Shown here piece after piece: positions 8,183-17,339 of a stretch of DNA of 46,132 bases. The notes beneath the pieces were generated by a model, which was given only the letters and a program-made list of their open reading frames with translations, was not told the DNA's origin and searched no databases. Source of the stretch: an uncultured Prevotellaceae bacterium (lineage in GTDB: Bacteria; Bacteroidota; Bacteroidia; Bacteroidales; Bacteroidaceae); assembly GCA_902770635.1 (NCBI GenBank), contig CACXTX010000011.1, forward strand, positions 1 to 46,132, in the 5' to 3' direction. The position numbers were made by a program, and so were the translations under genes. Position 1 is the stretch's first letter. Each line of letters opens with the position of its first letter.

Positions 8183-8230
8183 AAATAGTAAAATAGTCAA
8201 ATAGTAAAATAGTAAAATTGTCAAATCGTA
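8183..8230. repeat. 8-bp micro-repeat between trpF and trpA
   Basis: Six consecutive 8-bp units of the AAATAGTA type (AAATAGTA, AAATAGTC, AAATAGTA, AAATAGTA, AAATTGTC, AAATCGTA) fill almost the whole gap and stop next to the trpA ATG at 8232. Confidence 0.85.
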
Positions 8231-8231
8231 A

Positions 8232-9011
8232 ATGAACAAGATTAATTCCCTTTTCGCCCATCGCGACGACCAAAAACTCCTGTCGCTCTATTTCTGTGCC
8301 GGAGCACCCACGCTTCATGGCACTGGTGACGTCATTCTAACCATGCAACGCCGAGGCATCAACATGATTGAAGTAGGCATTCCCTTCAGTGACCCGATGG
8401 CCGATGGTCCGGTCATCCAGGATGCTGCCACTACCGCCCTGAAGAACGGCATGACGCTCAAGACGCTGTTTGCGCAACTGCTTGCCATCAAGGACCAAGT
8501 GCAGATTCCGCTGGTATTGATGGGCTACCTCAACCCCATCATGCAGTACGGCATCGAGCAGTTTTGCCAGTCGTGTGTGGAGAGCGGCGTCAGTGGCGTC
8601 ATCATTCCCGACCTGCCCTTCAAAGACTACCAAGAGACGGTCAAACCCATTGCCGACAAGTATGACATCCGCGTCATCATGCTCATTACTCCCGAAACGT
8701 CAGAAGAACGCATCCGCTTTATCGACGACAACACCGACGGCTTCATCTACATGGTCAGCTCTGCCGCCATTACCGGCGCCCAGAAGTCGTTCGACGAGGC
8801 CAAGCAGGAATACTTCCGTCGCATCAACGCCATGAACTTGCGCAACCCACGCATGATTGGTTTCGGCATCTCGAATGCCCAAACGCTGAAAGCCGCTCAG
8901 GACAATGCTGCCGGTGCCATCATCGGCTCTAAGTTCGTGACACTGCTCAGCGAAGAGAACGGAAATGCCGACAAGGCACTGGACCGGCTGTTTGAGGCAC
9001 TAAACTCATAA
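8232..9011 (+). CDS. trpA: Tryptophan synthase alpha chain
   Basis: A 259-residue TrpA that cleaves indole-3-glycerol phosphate into indole and glyceraldehyde 3-phosphate and passes indole to TrpB. Catalytic E47 ([11 protein letters not shown]) and D58 (PMADGP) are present, as are VSSAAITG and the phosphate-binding GFGISN and IIGSKF loops. The ATG directly abuts an 8-bp repeat tract that forms its upstream region, so ribosome binding occurs within or beside that tract. It is the last gene of the operon; no clear terminator is seen before the next promoter at 9049. Confidence 0.95.
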   Translation: MNKINSLFAHRDDQKLLSLYFCAGAPTLHGTGDVILTMQRRGINMIEVGIPFSDPMADGPVIQDAATTALKNGMTLKTLFAQLLAIKDQVQIPLVLMGYLNPIMQYGIEQFCQSCVESGVSGVIIPDLPFKDYQETVKPIADKYDIRVIMLITPETSEERIRFIDDNTDGFIYMVSSAAITGAQKSFDEAKQEYFRRINAMNLRNPRMIGFGISNAQTLKAAQDNAAGAIIGSKFVTLLSEENGNADKALDRLFEALNS

Positions 9012-9048
9012 ATAATGTAAAAGCGTGAGCGTTTTCATTCTTTTTAAT

Positions 9049-9056
9049 TACCTTTG
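9049..9056 (+). promoter_or_regulatory. Probable -7 box of the large GH28-GH105 gene
   Basis: TACCTTTG matches TAnnTTTG, 31 bp before ATG 9087. There is no TTTG at the -33 position; CGTGAGCGTTT (9024-9034) lies there instead and matches 9 of 11 bases of the motif seen upstream of other pectin genes. Confidence 0.55.
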
Positions 9057-9086
9057 CAGTCAGAATCTACTAAACAAAAAACTGAC

Positions 9087-12000
9087 ATGAAAAGAATCTT
9101 ACAGACGCTATTGCTGTGTGTTCTCGTAACCATGACCGCTCAGGCTCAAAAGTGGAATCAGCAGCAATACAAGCAGATTGAGCAAAGCATCCGCGTTCCG
9201 CAGTTTGCTAACAAAGAGTTCCTCATCACCAAGTATGGCGCCAAGACTACCAATACGGCTGCCAAGAACCAGATAGCCATTCAAAAGGCTATTGACAAGT
9301 GCTCCAAGAAGGGTGGCGGTCGCGTTGTCGTACCTGCCGGACAGAAGTTCCTGACAGCAGCCATCCAGCTGAAGAGCGGCGTCAACCTCGTCGTGGAGGA
9401 AGATGCTGTCCTGGAGTTTGCCTTTGAACCTGAGCTCTACCCCATCGTACCTACACGCTGGGAAGGTCTGGACTGCTGGAACCTCAGTCCGCTGATCTAT
9501 GCCTACCAGGCCAAGGATATCGCCATCACGGGTAAGGGAACCATTGACGGCGGTGGCTCTAACGAGACTTGGTGGCCTTGGTGTGGCAACACACGCTTCG
9601 GCATGAAGCCTGGTGGCATTGCCCAAAACCAGGGAGCCCGTGCCCGTCTGCTGAAACAGGCCGAGGACGGCGTGCCCATGGACGAGCGCCGCTATGGTCC
9701 TCAGGACGGTCTGCGCCCCCAAATGGTTAACTTCAACCAGTGTGAGGGAATCCTCATCGAGGATGTGACCCTGCTTCGTTCTCCCTTCTGGGTACTTCAC
9801 CCGCTGCTTTCTACGGATATTACCGTTCGTGGCGTCCATATCAACAACGACGGTCCTAACGGTGACGGCTGCGACCCAGAGTCGTGCGACAGAGTATTGA
9901 TTGAGAATTGCTATTTCAATACGGGTGACGACTGCATCGCCATCAAGAGCGGACGCAACAACGATGGTCGCGAAGGCGGTCAGGGCAGGTTTGCCGGCAA
10001 GCCTTCGAAGAACATCATCATCCGCAACTGCAAGTTTAACAATGGTCACGGTGGTGTGGTTATCGGTTCCGAGATTTCAGGTGGTTGCCAGAACGTCTTT
10101 GCAGAGAACTGCGAGATGGACTCTCCCTCCCTTGACCGTGTGCTCCGCATCAAGACCAACTCTTGCCGTGGTGGCATCATCGAGAACATCAACATGCGCA
10201 ACGTCACGGTAGGACAATGCAAGGAGGCCGTCCTGAAAGTCAACACGGACTATGAGCCACGCGAGATTTGCTGCCGCGGTTTCTACCCCATTGTCCGCAA
10301 TGTGTTGATGGAGAACGTTACTTGTCAGAAGTCCAAGTATGGCGTCATGATTGTGGGTTATCAGGAGCCTAAGCTTGCCTATACCGTCAACAATATCACG
10401 GTACGCAACTGCCAGTTCAATGGTGTTTACGGCAAGCCCATCCATCAGGTTGGTCTTGCACAGGACATCACCTACGACAACTTGACGGTCAATGGTTCTC
10501 TGGTTCTCCAGAATCCTCCTTACAAGCACTATTCCGAGTGGCTGACCTATAGCGAGATGAAGCGTGTGCCGAAATCCTATCTGCTCGATTTCTCCAAGCG
10601 TCCCAAGTGGAGCTATGTCATGGGTATTGAGCTGGAAGGCATGCTGGACACCTATCTGCGCTATGGTGGCGAGGACATTCGCAAGTATTGTCAGGAATAT
10701 ACGGACACCATGATTAACGAAAAGGGTGACATCCGCGGATATGACATTCTGGACTATAACCTCGACAACATCCGTACAGGTCACTTCGTAACCCGCATGT
10801 ATCAGAAATGGCCGGAGGCTAAGAACCTGAAAGCCATGCAGACCATGATGAAGCAGTTGCAGGACCAGCCGCGCACCATTGCCGACAAGGTGTTCTGGCA
10901 CAAGGCCATCTATGCTTACCAGGTTTGGCTCGACGGCATCTTCATGGGACTGCCTTTCCGCACACTGACCGCACCCATCACCGAGAAAGCAAAAGTAGGA
11001 AAAGGCAAGAAGGCGAAATATCCTATCATTGACATCTACGACGATGCTGTCAACCAGCTGAATATTACCTATAACCGTACACTGGACCCAAAGACCGGAC
11101 TGAACCGCCACGCCTATGACGAGACGCGCAAGACATTCTGGGCCGACAAGGAAAGCGGACTCAGCCAGCATTGTTGGGGTCGCGCCCAGGGTTGGTACAC
11201 CATGGCGCTCATCGAAATCCTCGACGCACTGCCTGAGGACTATGCCCGTCGCTCGGAGGTTATCGACCTGTTAGTGAAGGACTTCGACGCTATCATCAAG
11301 TGGCAAGACAAGGAAAGCGGTGTATGGTATCAGGTGATGGACTGCCCAGGACAGGAAGGCAACTACCTGGAGTCAACCTGCTCCAGCATGTTTGCATACG
11401 CCCTACTGAAGGCTTATCGCAAAGGCTATGTCGGCGAGAAATACCGTGATGCTGGTATTCGTGCCTACAAAGGTATCATTGCCAACTTCATCAAGGTACA
11501 TCCCGACAAAACCATCTCGCTCACCCAATGCTGCGAGGTAGCAGGACTGGGGCCCGCTGCCACCCCAGAGGTGATTGGAGCGATGAAGAAGATTAATCCG
11601 AAGGGAAAAGTCAAGGAGAACCAGCGACGAGACGGTAGTTACAAATACTACTTGAGCGAACCCATCCGCGACAACGACGCCAAGGGTGTCGGGCCGTTTA
11701 TCTGGGCTTCCCTGGAAATGGAAATGTTAGGATACACCACAGAAAATTTAACAGCCTCGATTGATCGCGAGGCTGTTCTTTTTCGTAACAACCCCTTCAT
11801 TACGCAAGCTGACCCGTTGTCCTCGTTGACGGTTGGTAATGGGCACTTCGCCACCACCGTAGATGTCACTGGCTTGCAGAGCTATGTAGAGGAATACAGC
11901 AAGGGCATTCCCTTGAATGCCATGAGCGACTGGGGATGGCACTCGTTTCCCAACAAGGACAACCTCAAGCCCGAAGAGAGCGAGAAATCCTATGACTTCG

Positions 12001-13895
12001 GTCACGGACACCAGGAAATCTATGCCGTAGAATACAAGAAGGCTGAAGACGGACGCCACAAGTTGGCAACTGAATATTTCCGTGTCAACCCTCATCGTCT
12101 GAACTTAGGTGCCGTCGGCCTGAATTTGAAAGACGGCAAGGGTCAAAACATTCCATTAGAAGGAATCTCTGAGATCATCCAGCAACTGAACCTCTGGCAG
12201 GGCGAGATCACTTCCTCCTACAAAGCCGATGGTCAGAAGGTCAACGTCATCACCGTGGGGTTGCCCGACCGTGATGCCGTAGCCTATCGTATCAGTTCGC
12301 CATTATTGACAAAAAGCCAAGCTTCTGTCAGCCTCCGTCTTCCCTATCCTACTGGAAAACACGCCGATGATGCTAGCGACTGGAGCAAAGACGCGCTGCA
12401 CCAGAGCCGCATCGTCTCACAACAGGACCATGCTGCTATCATTGAGCACCGCCTGGACACGACCACCTATTATATATATATAAGATGGGAGGGGCAGGCC
12501 CAACTTCAGCAAGCAAAAGCCCACACCTACCAGCTTAGCACCAATGCAGACGTCCTTGCCTTCGAGGTGGAGTACAGTCCTGTCAACCGAGCCTCAGCCT
12601 TAGGAGCCTTCCGCTTCGACGCTGCCCAGAAGGCTACCCAGAAATACTGGCACAAGTTTTGGACGGAGACCGCCTTTGTCGATTTCGGTCAGTGTAACGA
12701 CCCTCGTGCCAAGGAACTGGAGCGCCGAGTGGTACTATCTCAATACCTGACCCGCATCAACTGCGCCAACAACATGCCACCGCAGGAAACTGGTCTGACC
12801 TATAACACATGGTTTGGTCGTCCACACTTGGAGATGACATGGTGGCACGCCGTTGACTTCGCACTATGGAACCAACCGAAAGTGGTAGAGCAGATGCTTC
12901 AGTGGTATGACAAAACCGCTGCCCCCATTGCCAAAAAGATTGCCCAACGCCAGGGTTTCAAAGGCATCCGATGGATGAAGATGACCGACCCCTGGGCTGG
13001 CGAAGCTCCTTCCAACACGGGCTCGTTCCTCACTTGGCAACAGCCTCACTACATCTATTTGGCTGAAGAGATGTATCGTGCCAACCCGTCTGAAAAAACC
13101 TTGAAGAAGTATGCAGAGAACGTAGAGGCTACCGCAGAATTCCTGGCAGACTTTGCCAAGACAGGCAAGCTGTTCGGTCAGACGGCCATGCAGGAGTGCA
13201 TGACCAAGGACATCAGCTACAACCATCCCTTTGAACTGGCCTATTTCCGCTATGCCCTAAACGTAGCCCAGCAGTGGCGTGAGCGTATGGGCAAAGGCCG
13301 CAACAAGCAGTGGGATGACGTCATTGCCCGTCTGAATCCCCTACCTCTCACCAAGGAAGGCATCTACACGGCTGGCCTGCCTATCGGAAAGACAGAGGGG
13401 CTGCAATCCTTCGACCCCTTCAACACCGTAGGAGGCGGAGCTACAACCATCAAGGCAGAAAGCTTTGCAGAGAAAGTGCGCAACGACCATCCTGCCGTAT
13501 TGGGTGCCTTCGGCCTTCTCCCTGCCCATTCCGCACGCTGCGATTCCATTGCAGCACACAAAACCCTAGACTGGGTGATGAAGAATTGGAACTGGCAGAC
13601 CACCTGGGGATGGGACTATGGCATGATTGCGATGACAGCAGCCCGTTTAGGTCGTCCGGATATCGCTCTCGATGCCCTGCTTATCGACACGCAGAAGAAC
13701 ACATATCTCAAAAATGGTCATAACTTCCAGACAGCAGACCGTCTTCGTCTCTACCTTCCTGGCAATGGAGCCTTGCTCACAGCTATCGCCATGATGTGTG
13801 CGGGATGGGACGGTTGCCAAGAAGTGCTGAACCCTGGGTTCCCTAAAGACGGACGTTGGAATGTCCGTTGGGAAGGACTTCACCGCATGCAATAA
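9087..13895 (+). CDS. Secreted three-domain pectinase: GH28, GH105 and six-hairpin glycosidase-like
   Basis: A 1602-residue protein. I start at ATG 9087 (MKRILQTLLLCVLVTMTAQA, a signal peptide); the in-frame TTG 9054 overlaps the -7 box. Residues about 25-480 are a GH28 beta-helix with NGDGCD (258-263), GDDC (280-283), GHGG (320-323) and RIKTN (354-358), the catalytic set of polygalacturonases. Residues about 490-880 are a GH105 unsaturated-galacturonyl hydrolase with WLDGIFMG (D616, equivalent to the catalytic Asp) and WGRAQGW (697-703). Residues about 890-1602 form a third, Trp-rich domain (PPQETGLTYNTWFG, WWHAVDF, LPGNGALL) resembling uncharacterised six-hairpin glycosidases; its substrate is unknown. 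The fusion could process both saturated and unsaturated galacturonides. It stands alone, between trpA and the pectate lyase operon. Confidence 0.88.
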   Translation: MKRILQTLLLCVLVTMTAQAQKWNQQQYKQIEQSIRVPQFANKEFLITKYGAKTTNTAAKNQIAIQKAIDKCSKKGGGRVVVPAGQKFLTAAIQLKSGVNLVVEEDAVLEFAFEPELYPIVPTRWEGLDCWNLSPLIYAYQAKDIAITGKGTIDGGGSNETWWPWCGNTRFGMKPGGIAQNQGARARLLKQAEDGVPMDERRYGPQDGLRPQMVNFNQCEGILIEDVTLLRSPFWVLHPLLSTDITVRGVHINNDGPNGDGCDPESCDRVLIENCYFNTGDDCIAIKSGRNNDGREGGQGRFAGKPSKNIIIRNCKFNNGHGGVVIGSEISGGCQNVFAENCEMDSPSLDRVLRIKTNSCRGGIIENINMRNVTVGQCKEAVLKVNTDYEPREICCRGFYPIVRNVLMENVTCQKSKYGVMIVGYQEPKLAYTVNNITVRNCQFNGVYGKPIHQVGLAQDITYDNLTVNGSLVLQNPPYKHYSEWLTYSEMKRVPKSYLLDFSKRPKWSYVMGIELEGMLDTYLRYGGEDIRKYCQEYTDTMINEKGDIRGYDILDYNLDNIRTGHFVTRMYQKWPEAKNLKAMQTMMKQLQDQPRTIADKVFWHKAIYAYQVWLDGIFMGLPFRTLTAPITEKAKVGKGKKAKYPIIDIYDDAVNQLNITYNRTLDPKTGLNRHAYDETRKTFWADKESGLSQHCWGRAQGWYTMALIEILDALPEDYARRSEVIDLLVKDFDAIIKWQDKESGVWYQVMDCPGQEGNYLESTCSSMFAYALLKAYRKGYVGEKYRDAGIRAYKGIIANFIKVHPDKTISLTQCCEVAGLGPAATPEVIGAMKKINPKGKVKENQRRDGSYKYYLSEPIRDNDAKGVGPFIWASLEMEMLGYTTENLTASIDREAVLFRNNPFITQADPLSSLTVGNGHFATTVDVTGLQSYVEEYSKGIPLNAMSDWGWHSFPNKDNLKPEESEKSYDFGHGHQEIYAVEYKKAEDGRHKLATEYFRVNPHRLNLGAVGLNLKDGKGQNIPLEGISEIIQQLNLWQGEITSSYKADGQKVNVITVGLPDRDAVAYRISSPLLTKSQASVSLRLPYPTGKHADDASDWSKDALHQSRIVSQQDHAAIIEHRLDTTTYYIYIRWEGQAQLQQAKAHTYQLSTNADVLAFEVEYSPVNRASALGAFRFDAAQKATQKYWHKFWTETAFVDFGQCNDPRAKELERRVVLSQYLTRINCANNMPPQETGLTYNTWFGRPHLEMTWWHAVDFALWNQPKVVEQMLQWYDKTAAPIAKKIAQRQGFKGIRWMKMTDPWAGEAPSNTGSFLTWQQPHYIYLAEEMYRANPSEKTLKKYAENVEATAEFLADFAKTGKLFGQTAMQECMTKDISYNHPFELAYFRYALNVAQQWRERMGKGRNKQWDDVIARLNPLPLTKEGIYTAGLPIGKTEGLQSFDPFNTVGGGATTIKAESFAEKVRNDHPAVLGAFGLLPAHSARCDSIAAHKTLDWVMKNWNWQTTWGWDYGMIAMTAARLGRPDIALDALLIDTQKNTYLKNGHNFQTADRLRLYLPGNGALLTAIAMMCAGWDGCQEVLNPGFPKDGRWNVRWEGLHRMQ

Positions 13896-13902
13896 CCAGC
13901 AT

Positions 13903-13940
13903 ACGAGGAGGATTGGGAGTAAGAACCTTTCCTCCTCGTA
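13903..13940. terminator. Hairpin after the large pectinase gene
   Basis: ACGAGGAGGA (13903-13912) and TCCTCCTCGT (13931-13940) form a perfect 10-bp stem with an 18-base loop. No T-run follows, so it is a weak terminator or an RNA-end hairpin. Its last three bases overlap the CGTAAACGTTT motif. Confidence 0.5.
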
Positions 13941-13948
13941 AACGTTTA
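13938..13948 (+). promoter_or_regulatory. CGTAAACGTTT motif upstream of the pectate lyase operon
   Basis: CGTAAACGTTT lies 57 bp before the -7 box at 13995. The same motif at nearly the same distance precedes two other pectin transcription units, so it is a candidate activator site. Confidence 0.5.
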
Positions 13949-13994
13949 ATTGTTAATAATCAATAAGGTACGCTCATTATTCATTCCTTTTTCG

Positions 13995-14002
13995 TACCTT
14001 TG
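13995..14002 (+). promoter_or_regulatory. -7 box of the pectate lyase operon
   Basis: TACCTTTG, 63 bp before ATG 14065, fits TAnnTTTG. No -33 TTTG is seen, which suggests dependence on an activator. Confidence 0.55.
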
Positions 14003-14064
14003 CCTGCGAAACTGATTAAAACTCTTTGTACCTTTAGGTCAAAGAAACTACGAAACAAACAAAA

Positions 14065-15273
14065 ATGAAAAAATATCTACTCACCGTTTTTATAGCATTC
14101 CTTACGCTGACTGTAACTGCTACTGATTACGATTCGAACAAGCCCTTTGGCTTCTGTACCCGTTCTTCACGGACAGATGCCAACAGTACCTATAGCGTCA
14201 CAGGAGGTGGTTGCTATACCTATCCCGTACCATCCGATTTCACAGGGAAGGTCGTTGTCTTGAAATCCAACGGTAAAGACATGAAGAAAGACATTCAGAA
14301 TGCTATCAAGCAACATGATGTTATCATCTTCGACGGTTCCAATGGCGACTTCATCGTGTCGAGCAACATTAATGTCGAAGGAGACAACAAAACTTTGTTG
14401 GGTATTAACAACGCACGCCTTTGTACGCAATGGCATATTACCCCAGAGATTATTACCGCACTCAACAATGCTGGCGTACCCCACATGAACACCCATGAAG
14501 GTGGCGGCATTCTGCCCAATGGACAACGCGTCAGAGAGGAGGCGGAATTCAACACCCGAAAGATTATCATCGAACTCACGGGCGACAATAACGAGAACTA
14601 CCGCAAGTCTGGAATACTCAGGGTTACCAAAGAGAATATCATCATCCGCAATATCACATTCGTAGGTCCAGGATCTATTGATGTGGGTGGAAACGACCTG
14701 CTCTCATTCAATGGTGCCAAGCACTGCTGGGTTGACCACTGCGCCTTCTCTGACGGTATGGACGGCAACTTCGACATCACCGTCAGCTCCGACTTCAACA
14801 CCGTCAGCTGGTGTACCTTCAGCTATACCGAACGCTCGTATATGCACCAGAACACCAATCTCATTGGCTATAGCGACCGTGAGCCTACAGGCTTCCTGAA
14901 CACCACCTTCGCCTTCAACTGGTGGGGACAAGGATGTGTTCAGCGAATGCCGATGATTCGTGTTGGAAAGATTCACATGCTGAACAATTACTTCAGCTCT
15001 ACCACAGCCACCAACTGCATCAATCCTCGCAAGAACTCAGAAGTCCTCATTGAGGGCAACTATTTCGAAAAGGGTGTCAGGAGATACTTCAGCCAGAAAG
15101 ATGCCATCTCTGTAACTTGGGCCGACAGCAATTTCGCCGAAGAGCCCAACCAGTCGGGCACCCCCATCTCTGTTGGCACTACCATCACCATTCCCTACGA
15201 ATATACCGTAGCCCCCTATGCTGACGTACCTGCAACGGTGAAGAAGCATGCCGGTGCAACATTAAAGAAATAA
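14065..15273 (+). CDS. Secreted pectate lyase, PL1 family
   Basis: A 402-residue protein with a signal peptide (MKKYLLTVFIAFLTLTVTAT). PL1 motifs are visible: WVDHCAFSDGMDGNFDIT (from W222), and RMPMIRVGKIHMLNNYF (from R294), where the second Arg of RxPxxR (R299) is the catalytic base in the family. Family members cleave de-esterified homogalacturonan by Ca2+-dependent beta-elimination, leaving 4,5-unsaturated ends, the substrate class of the upstream GH105 domain. It is the first gene of a two-gene operon, 18 bp before another PL1 enzyme. The protein has no added carbohydrate-binding domain. Confidence 0.9.
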   Translation: MKKYLLTVFIAFLTLTVTATDYDSNKPFGFCTRSSRTDANSTYSVTGGGCYTYPVPSDFTGKVVVLKSNGKDMKKDIQNAIKQHDVIIFDGSNGDFIVSSNINVEGDNKTLLGINNARLCTQWHITPEIITALNNAGVPHMNTHEGGGILPNGQRVREEAEFNTRKIIIELTGDNNENYRKSGILRVTKENIIIRNITFVGPGSIDVGGNDLLSFNGAKHCWVDHCAFSDGMDGNFDITVSSDFNTVSWCTFSYTERSYMHQNTNLIGYSDREPTGFLNTTFAFNWWGQGCVQRMPMIRVGKIHMLNNYFSSTTATNCINPRKNSEVLIEGNYFEKGVRRYFSQKDAISVTWADSNFAEEPNQSGTPISVGTTITIPYEYTVAPYADVPATVKKHAGATLKK

Positions 15274-15291
15274 AACGTAAATAATATCATT

Positions 15292-17091
15292 ATGAAAAGA
15301 AATCTACTTACATTATTAGCAGCCATCTTTGCATTGGTTGCTACAGCACAAGACCAAGTCCCTGCCTTCCCTGGCGCTGAGGGTCACGGACGTTATGTCA
15401 CTGGCGGACGAGCCTCTGACGGGACGACAAAGGTTTACCATGTTACCAAACTCGAGGACGACACCAGTGGAAATATCCAAGGTTCCTTGCGTTGGGCACT
15501 GAAACAAAGTGGTCCACGTACTATCGTCTTTGATGTCAGTGGCATCATTGAATTAAAGGGAGATCTTACCATCAATGCGAATACGACCATAGCAGGCCAG
15601 ACGGCCCCTGCTCCTGGTATTACAATTCGCTACTATACGGTACGTCCAAACGGTGACAACATCATCATGCGCTATATCCGTATTCGACGCGGAGAAGAAA
15701 AGGACGTTAACGATGGAGCCGATGCTACATGGGCTCGTAACTTCACTGGTATTATCCTAGACCACTGTTCTTTCTCATGGAGCATTGACGAGGTTGCTTC
15801 GTACTACGACAACAACAACTTTACTATGCAATGGTGTACACTGGGCGAAAGCCTCAATAACCCAGGACACAGCAAAGGTGCTCATGGATATGGCGGTATT
15901 TGGGGAGGCAAATTAGCCTCTTTCCACCACAACATAATTTTGCACGTCAATAACCGTTCTCCTCGATTCTGTGGTGCACGCTATGGGTGGACTGGCTATA
16001 CGAGCAACAAACTTTATAGTCAATATAAATGGGATAATTACGTGCAAGCAGAAAATGTAGATTTCCGCAATTGTGTTATATACAATTCTGGTAATGGATG
16101 CTATGGAGGACCTGGAGGAGGTTACGTAAACATTGCGAATAATTACTATAAGCAAGGACCTGCTGCAACAACAAATCGAATAACAACTGTCACAGTGGGT
16201 GCCATTGGTAATTCTGAAGGTTATCCTAAAGCATATGGAATGACAAGCCGTTACTATATTAACGGTAATGTAATGACTGCAAAAAGTTCTGTTACTGAAG
16301 ACAACTGGAGTGGAGTCACCTACGACGCGTACAATGATGGTTCATCCGATTCTAAGAAACGTAATGATGGAGTTTTTGATATTGATGGCTACAAATGTAG
16401 CCTAGACACACTTAACTTTTATGGTGATGATGTGACACATTACAAGAATGCGAAAGGAAAGAATTGTGTACGTATCAAAATTGACAATCCTATTGCAACT
16501 GGCGAAATAACAACACATACAGCAGAGAAAGCTTACGAGAAGGTTTTAGCTAATGCTGGAGCATCTCTCTATCGCGATGCTGTAGATGCACGCTATGCTA
16601 AAGAAGCCCAAGATGGTACAGCCACCTATAAAGGCAGCGTCACCAACAAATGGGGATTGATTGACAAAGTATCAGACCAAGGAACCTACGAACTGGAATC
16701 CACCACCAGATCTGAAGGCTTTGATACCGATGGTGACGGCATCCCCGACGAGTGGGAGACAGCCAACGGGCTTAATCCTAACAATGCAAATGATGCTCAA
16801 TTGAAGACTATCGACACTACAAAGGGTTGGTACACCAACCTTGAGGTTTATCTGAACTCGCTTGTTGAGAGTATAATGAAGGCAGGCATGGCTGACGGTG
16901 AGAGCAACTACACAGAACACTGGCCTGAATACAAGACTACCGGTATCAGTACTGTTCGAACCTCAGCCATTGCAGCTACAGAATATTACGATCTGAATGG
17001 TCGCAGGCTTTCTGAGCCTCAACGCGGAATAAACATCCGAGTGGAGCGTATGGCTGACGGACAGGCAGTCACCTCGAAAGTGATTAAATAA
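15292..17091 (+). CDS. Secreted pectate lyase-like PL1 protein with calcium-binding repeat and C-terminal tag
   Basis: A 599-residue protein with a signal peptide (MKRNLLTLLAAIFALVATAQ). FPGAEGHGRYVTGGR at the mature N-terminus and IILDHCSFSWSIDE (from I154) with SPRFCGARYG (about 223-232) are hallmarks of this PL1 branch of Bacteroidota pectate lyases. DTDGDGIPDEW (478-488) is a thrombospondin-3-type calcium-binding motif. After GWYTNLEVYLNSLVE the protein ends in a tag with YYDLNGRRLSEPQRGINI, shared in form with three other secreted proteins here. It probably acts on pectic galacturonan, perhaps rhamnogalacturonan. A strong terminator follows at 17104. Base composition is more AT-rich from about 16000 on than in the neighbouring PL1 gene. 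Confidence 0.87.
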   Translation: MKRNLLTLLAAIFALVATAQDQVPAFPGAEGHGRYVTGGRASDGTTKVYHVTKLEDDTSGNIQGSLRWALKQSGPRTIVFDVSGIIELKGDLTINANTTIAGQTAPAPGITIRYYTVRPNGDNIIMRYIRIRRGEEKDVNDGADATWARNFTGIILDHCSFSWSIDEVASYYDNNNFTMQWCTLGESLNNPGHSKGAHGYGGIWGGKLASFHHNIILHVNNRSPRFCGARYGWTGYTSNKLYSQYKWDNYVQAENVDFRNCVIYNSGNGCYGGPGGGYVNIANNYYKQGPAATTNRITTVTVGAIGNSEGYPKAYGMTSRYYINGNVMTAKSSVTEDNWSGVTYDAYNDGSSDSKKRNDGVFDIDGYKCSLDTLNFYGDDVTHYKNAKGKNCVRIKIDNPIATGEITTHTAEKAYEKVLANAGASLYRDAVDARYAKEAQDGTATYKGSVTNKWGLIDKVSDQGTYELESTTRSEGFDTDGDGIPDEWETANGLNPNNANDAQLKTIDTTKGWYTNLEVYLNSLVESIMKAGMADGESNYTEHWPEYKTTGISTVRTSAIAATEYYDLNGRRLSEPQRGINIRVERMADGQAVTSKVIK

Positions 17092-17103
17092 CAAAAAACA
17101 TTT

Positions 17104-17143
17104 CCTCTGCACAAAAAACATAAAGTGCAGAGGATTTTTTTTT
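17104..17143 (+). terminator. Terminator of the PL1 operon
   Basis: CCTCTGCAC (17104-17112) pairs perfectly with GTGCAGAGG (17125-17133), followed by A and nine T. Confidence 0.88.
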
Positions 17144-17161
17144 GCACAACCAAAGTTGTTC

Positions 17162-17205
17162 CCTAGGCAGAGAAAAATATTTTCCTAGGCAGAGAGAAAA
17201 AAAAA
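17162..17205. repeat. Two 22-bp direct repeats with CCTAGG core
   Basis: CCTAGGCAGAGA begins at 17162 and at 17184, exactly 22 bp apart, each followed by an A/T-rich filler. CCTAGG is palindromic. A small hairpin (ACAAC-CAAA-GTTGT, about 17146-17159) lies just before. Confidence 0.75.
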
Positions 17206-17216
17206 GATATATGCAA

Positions 17217-17282
17217 CGTAAACGATTACGTTACATCTTTTCACGTTACGAAATTCCATTCTATGTTTTTTTCGTAACTTTG
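17217..17282 (+). promoter_or_regulatory. Promoter region of the CE8 operon
   Basis: CGTAAACGATT (17217-17227) lies within an inverted pair, AACGTAA...TTACGTT. The -7 box TAACTTTG is at 17275-17282, 58 bp after the motif start. No TTTG -33 element is visible. Confidence 0.55.
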
Positions 17283-17339
17283 CCGCTGAAAGAGACTAAC
17301 CATAAAATAAAAGTATTATACTATCTAAATCATGTATCT

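Noticed and set aside
9054-9086. TTG start of the large pectinase at 9054
   Set aside because: It lies inside the -7 box; ATG 9087 begins a clear signal peptide.
12472-12484. AT dinucleotide tract (TATATATATATA) inside the large pectinase
   Set aside because: It encodes YYIYI in a beta-strand of the third domain and needs no other explanation.
17142-17339. Upstream extension of the CE8 gene (66 codons)
   Set aside because: It covers the terminator tail, 22-bp repeats and promoter; a proper signal peptide begins at ATG 17340.
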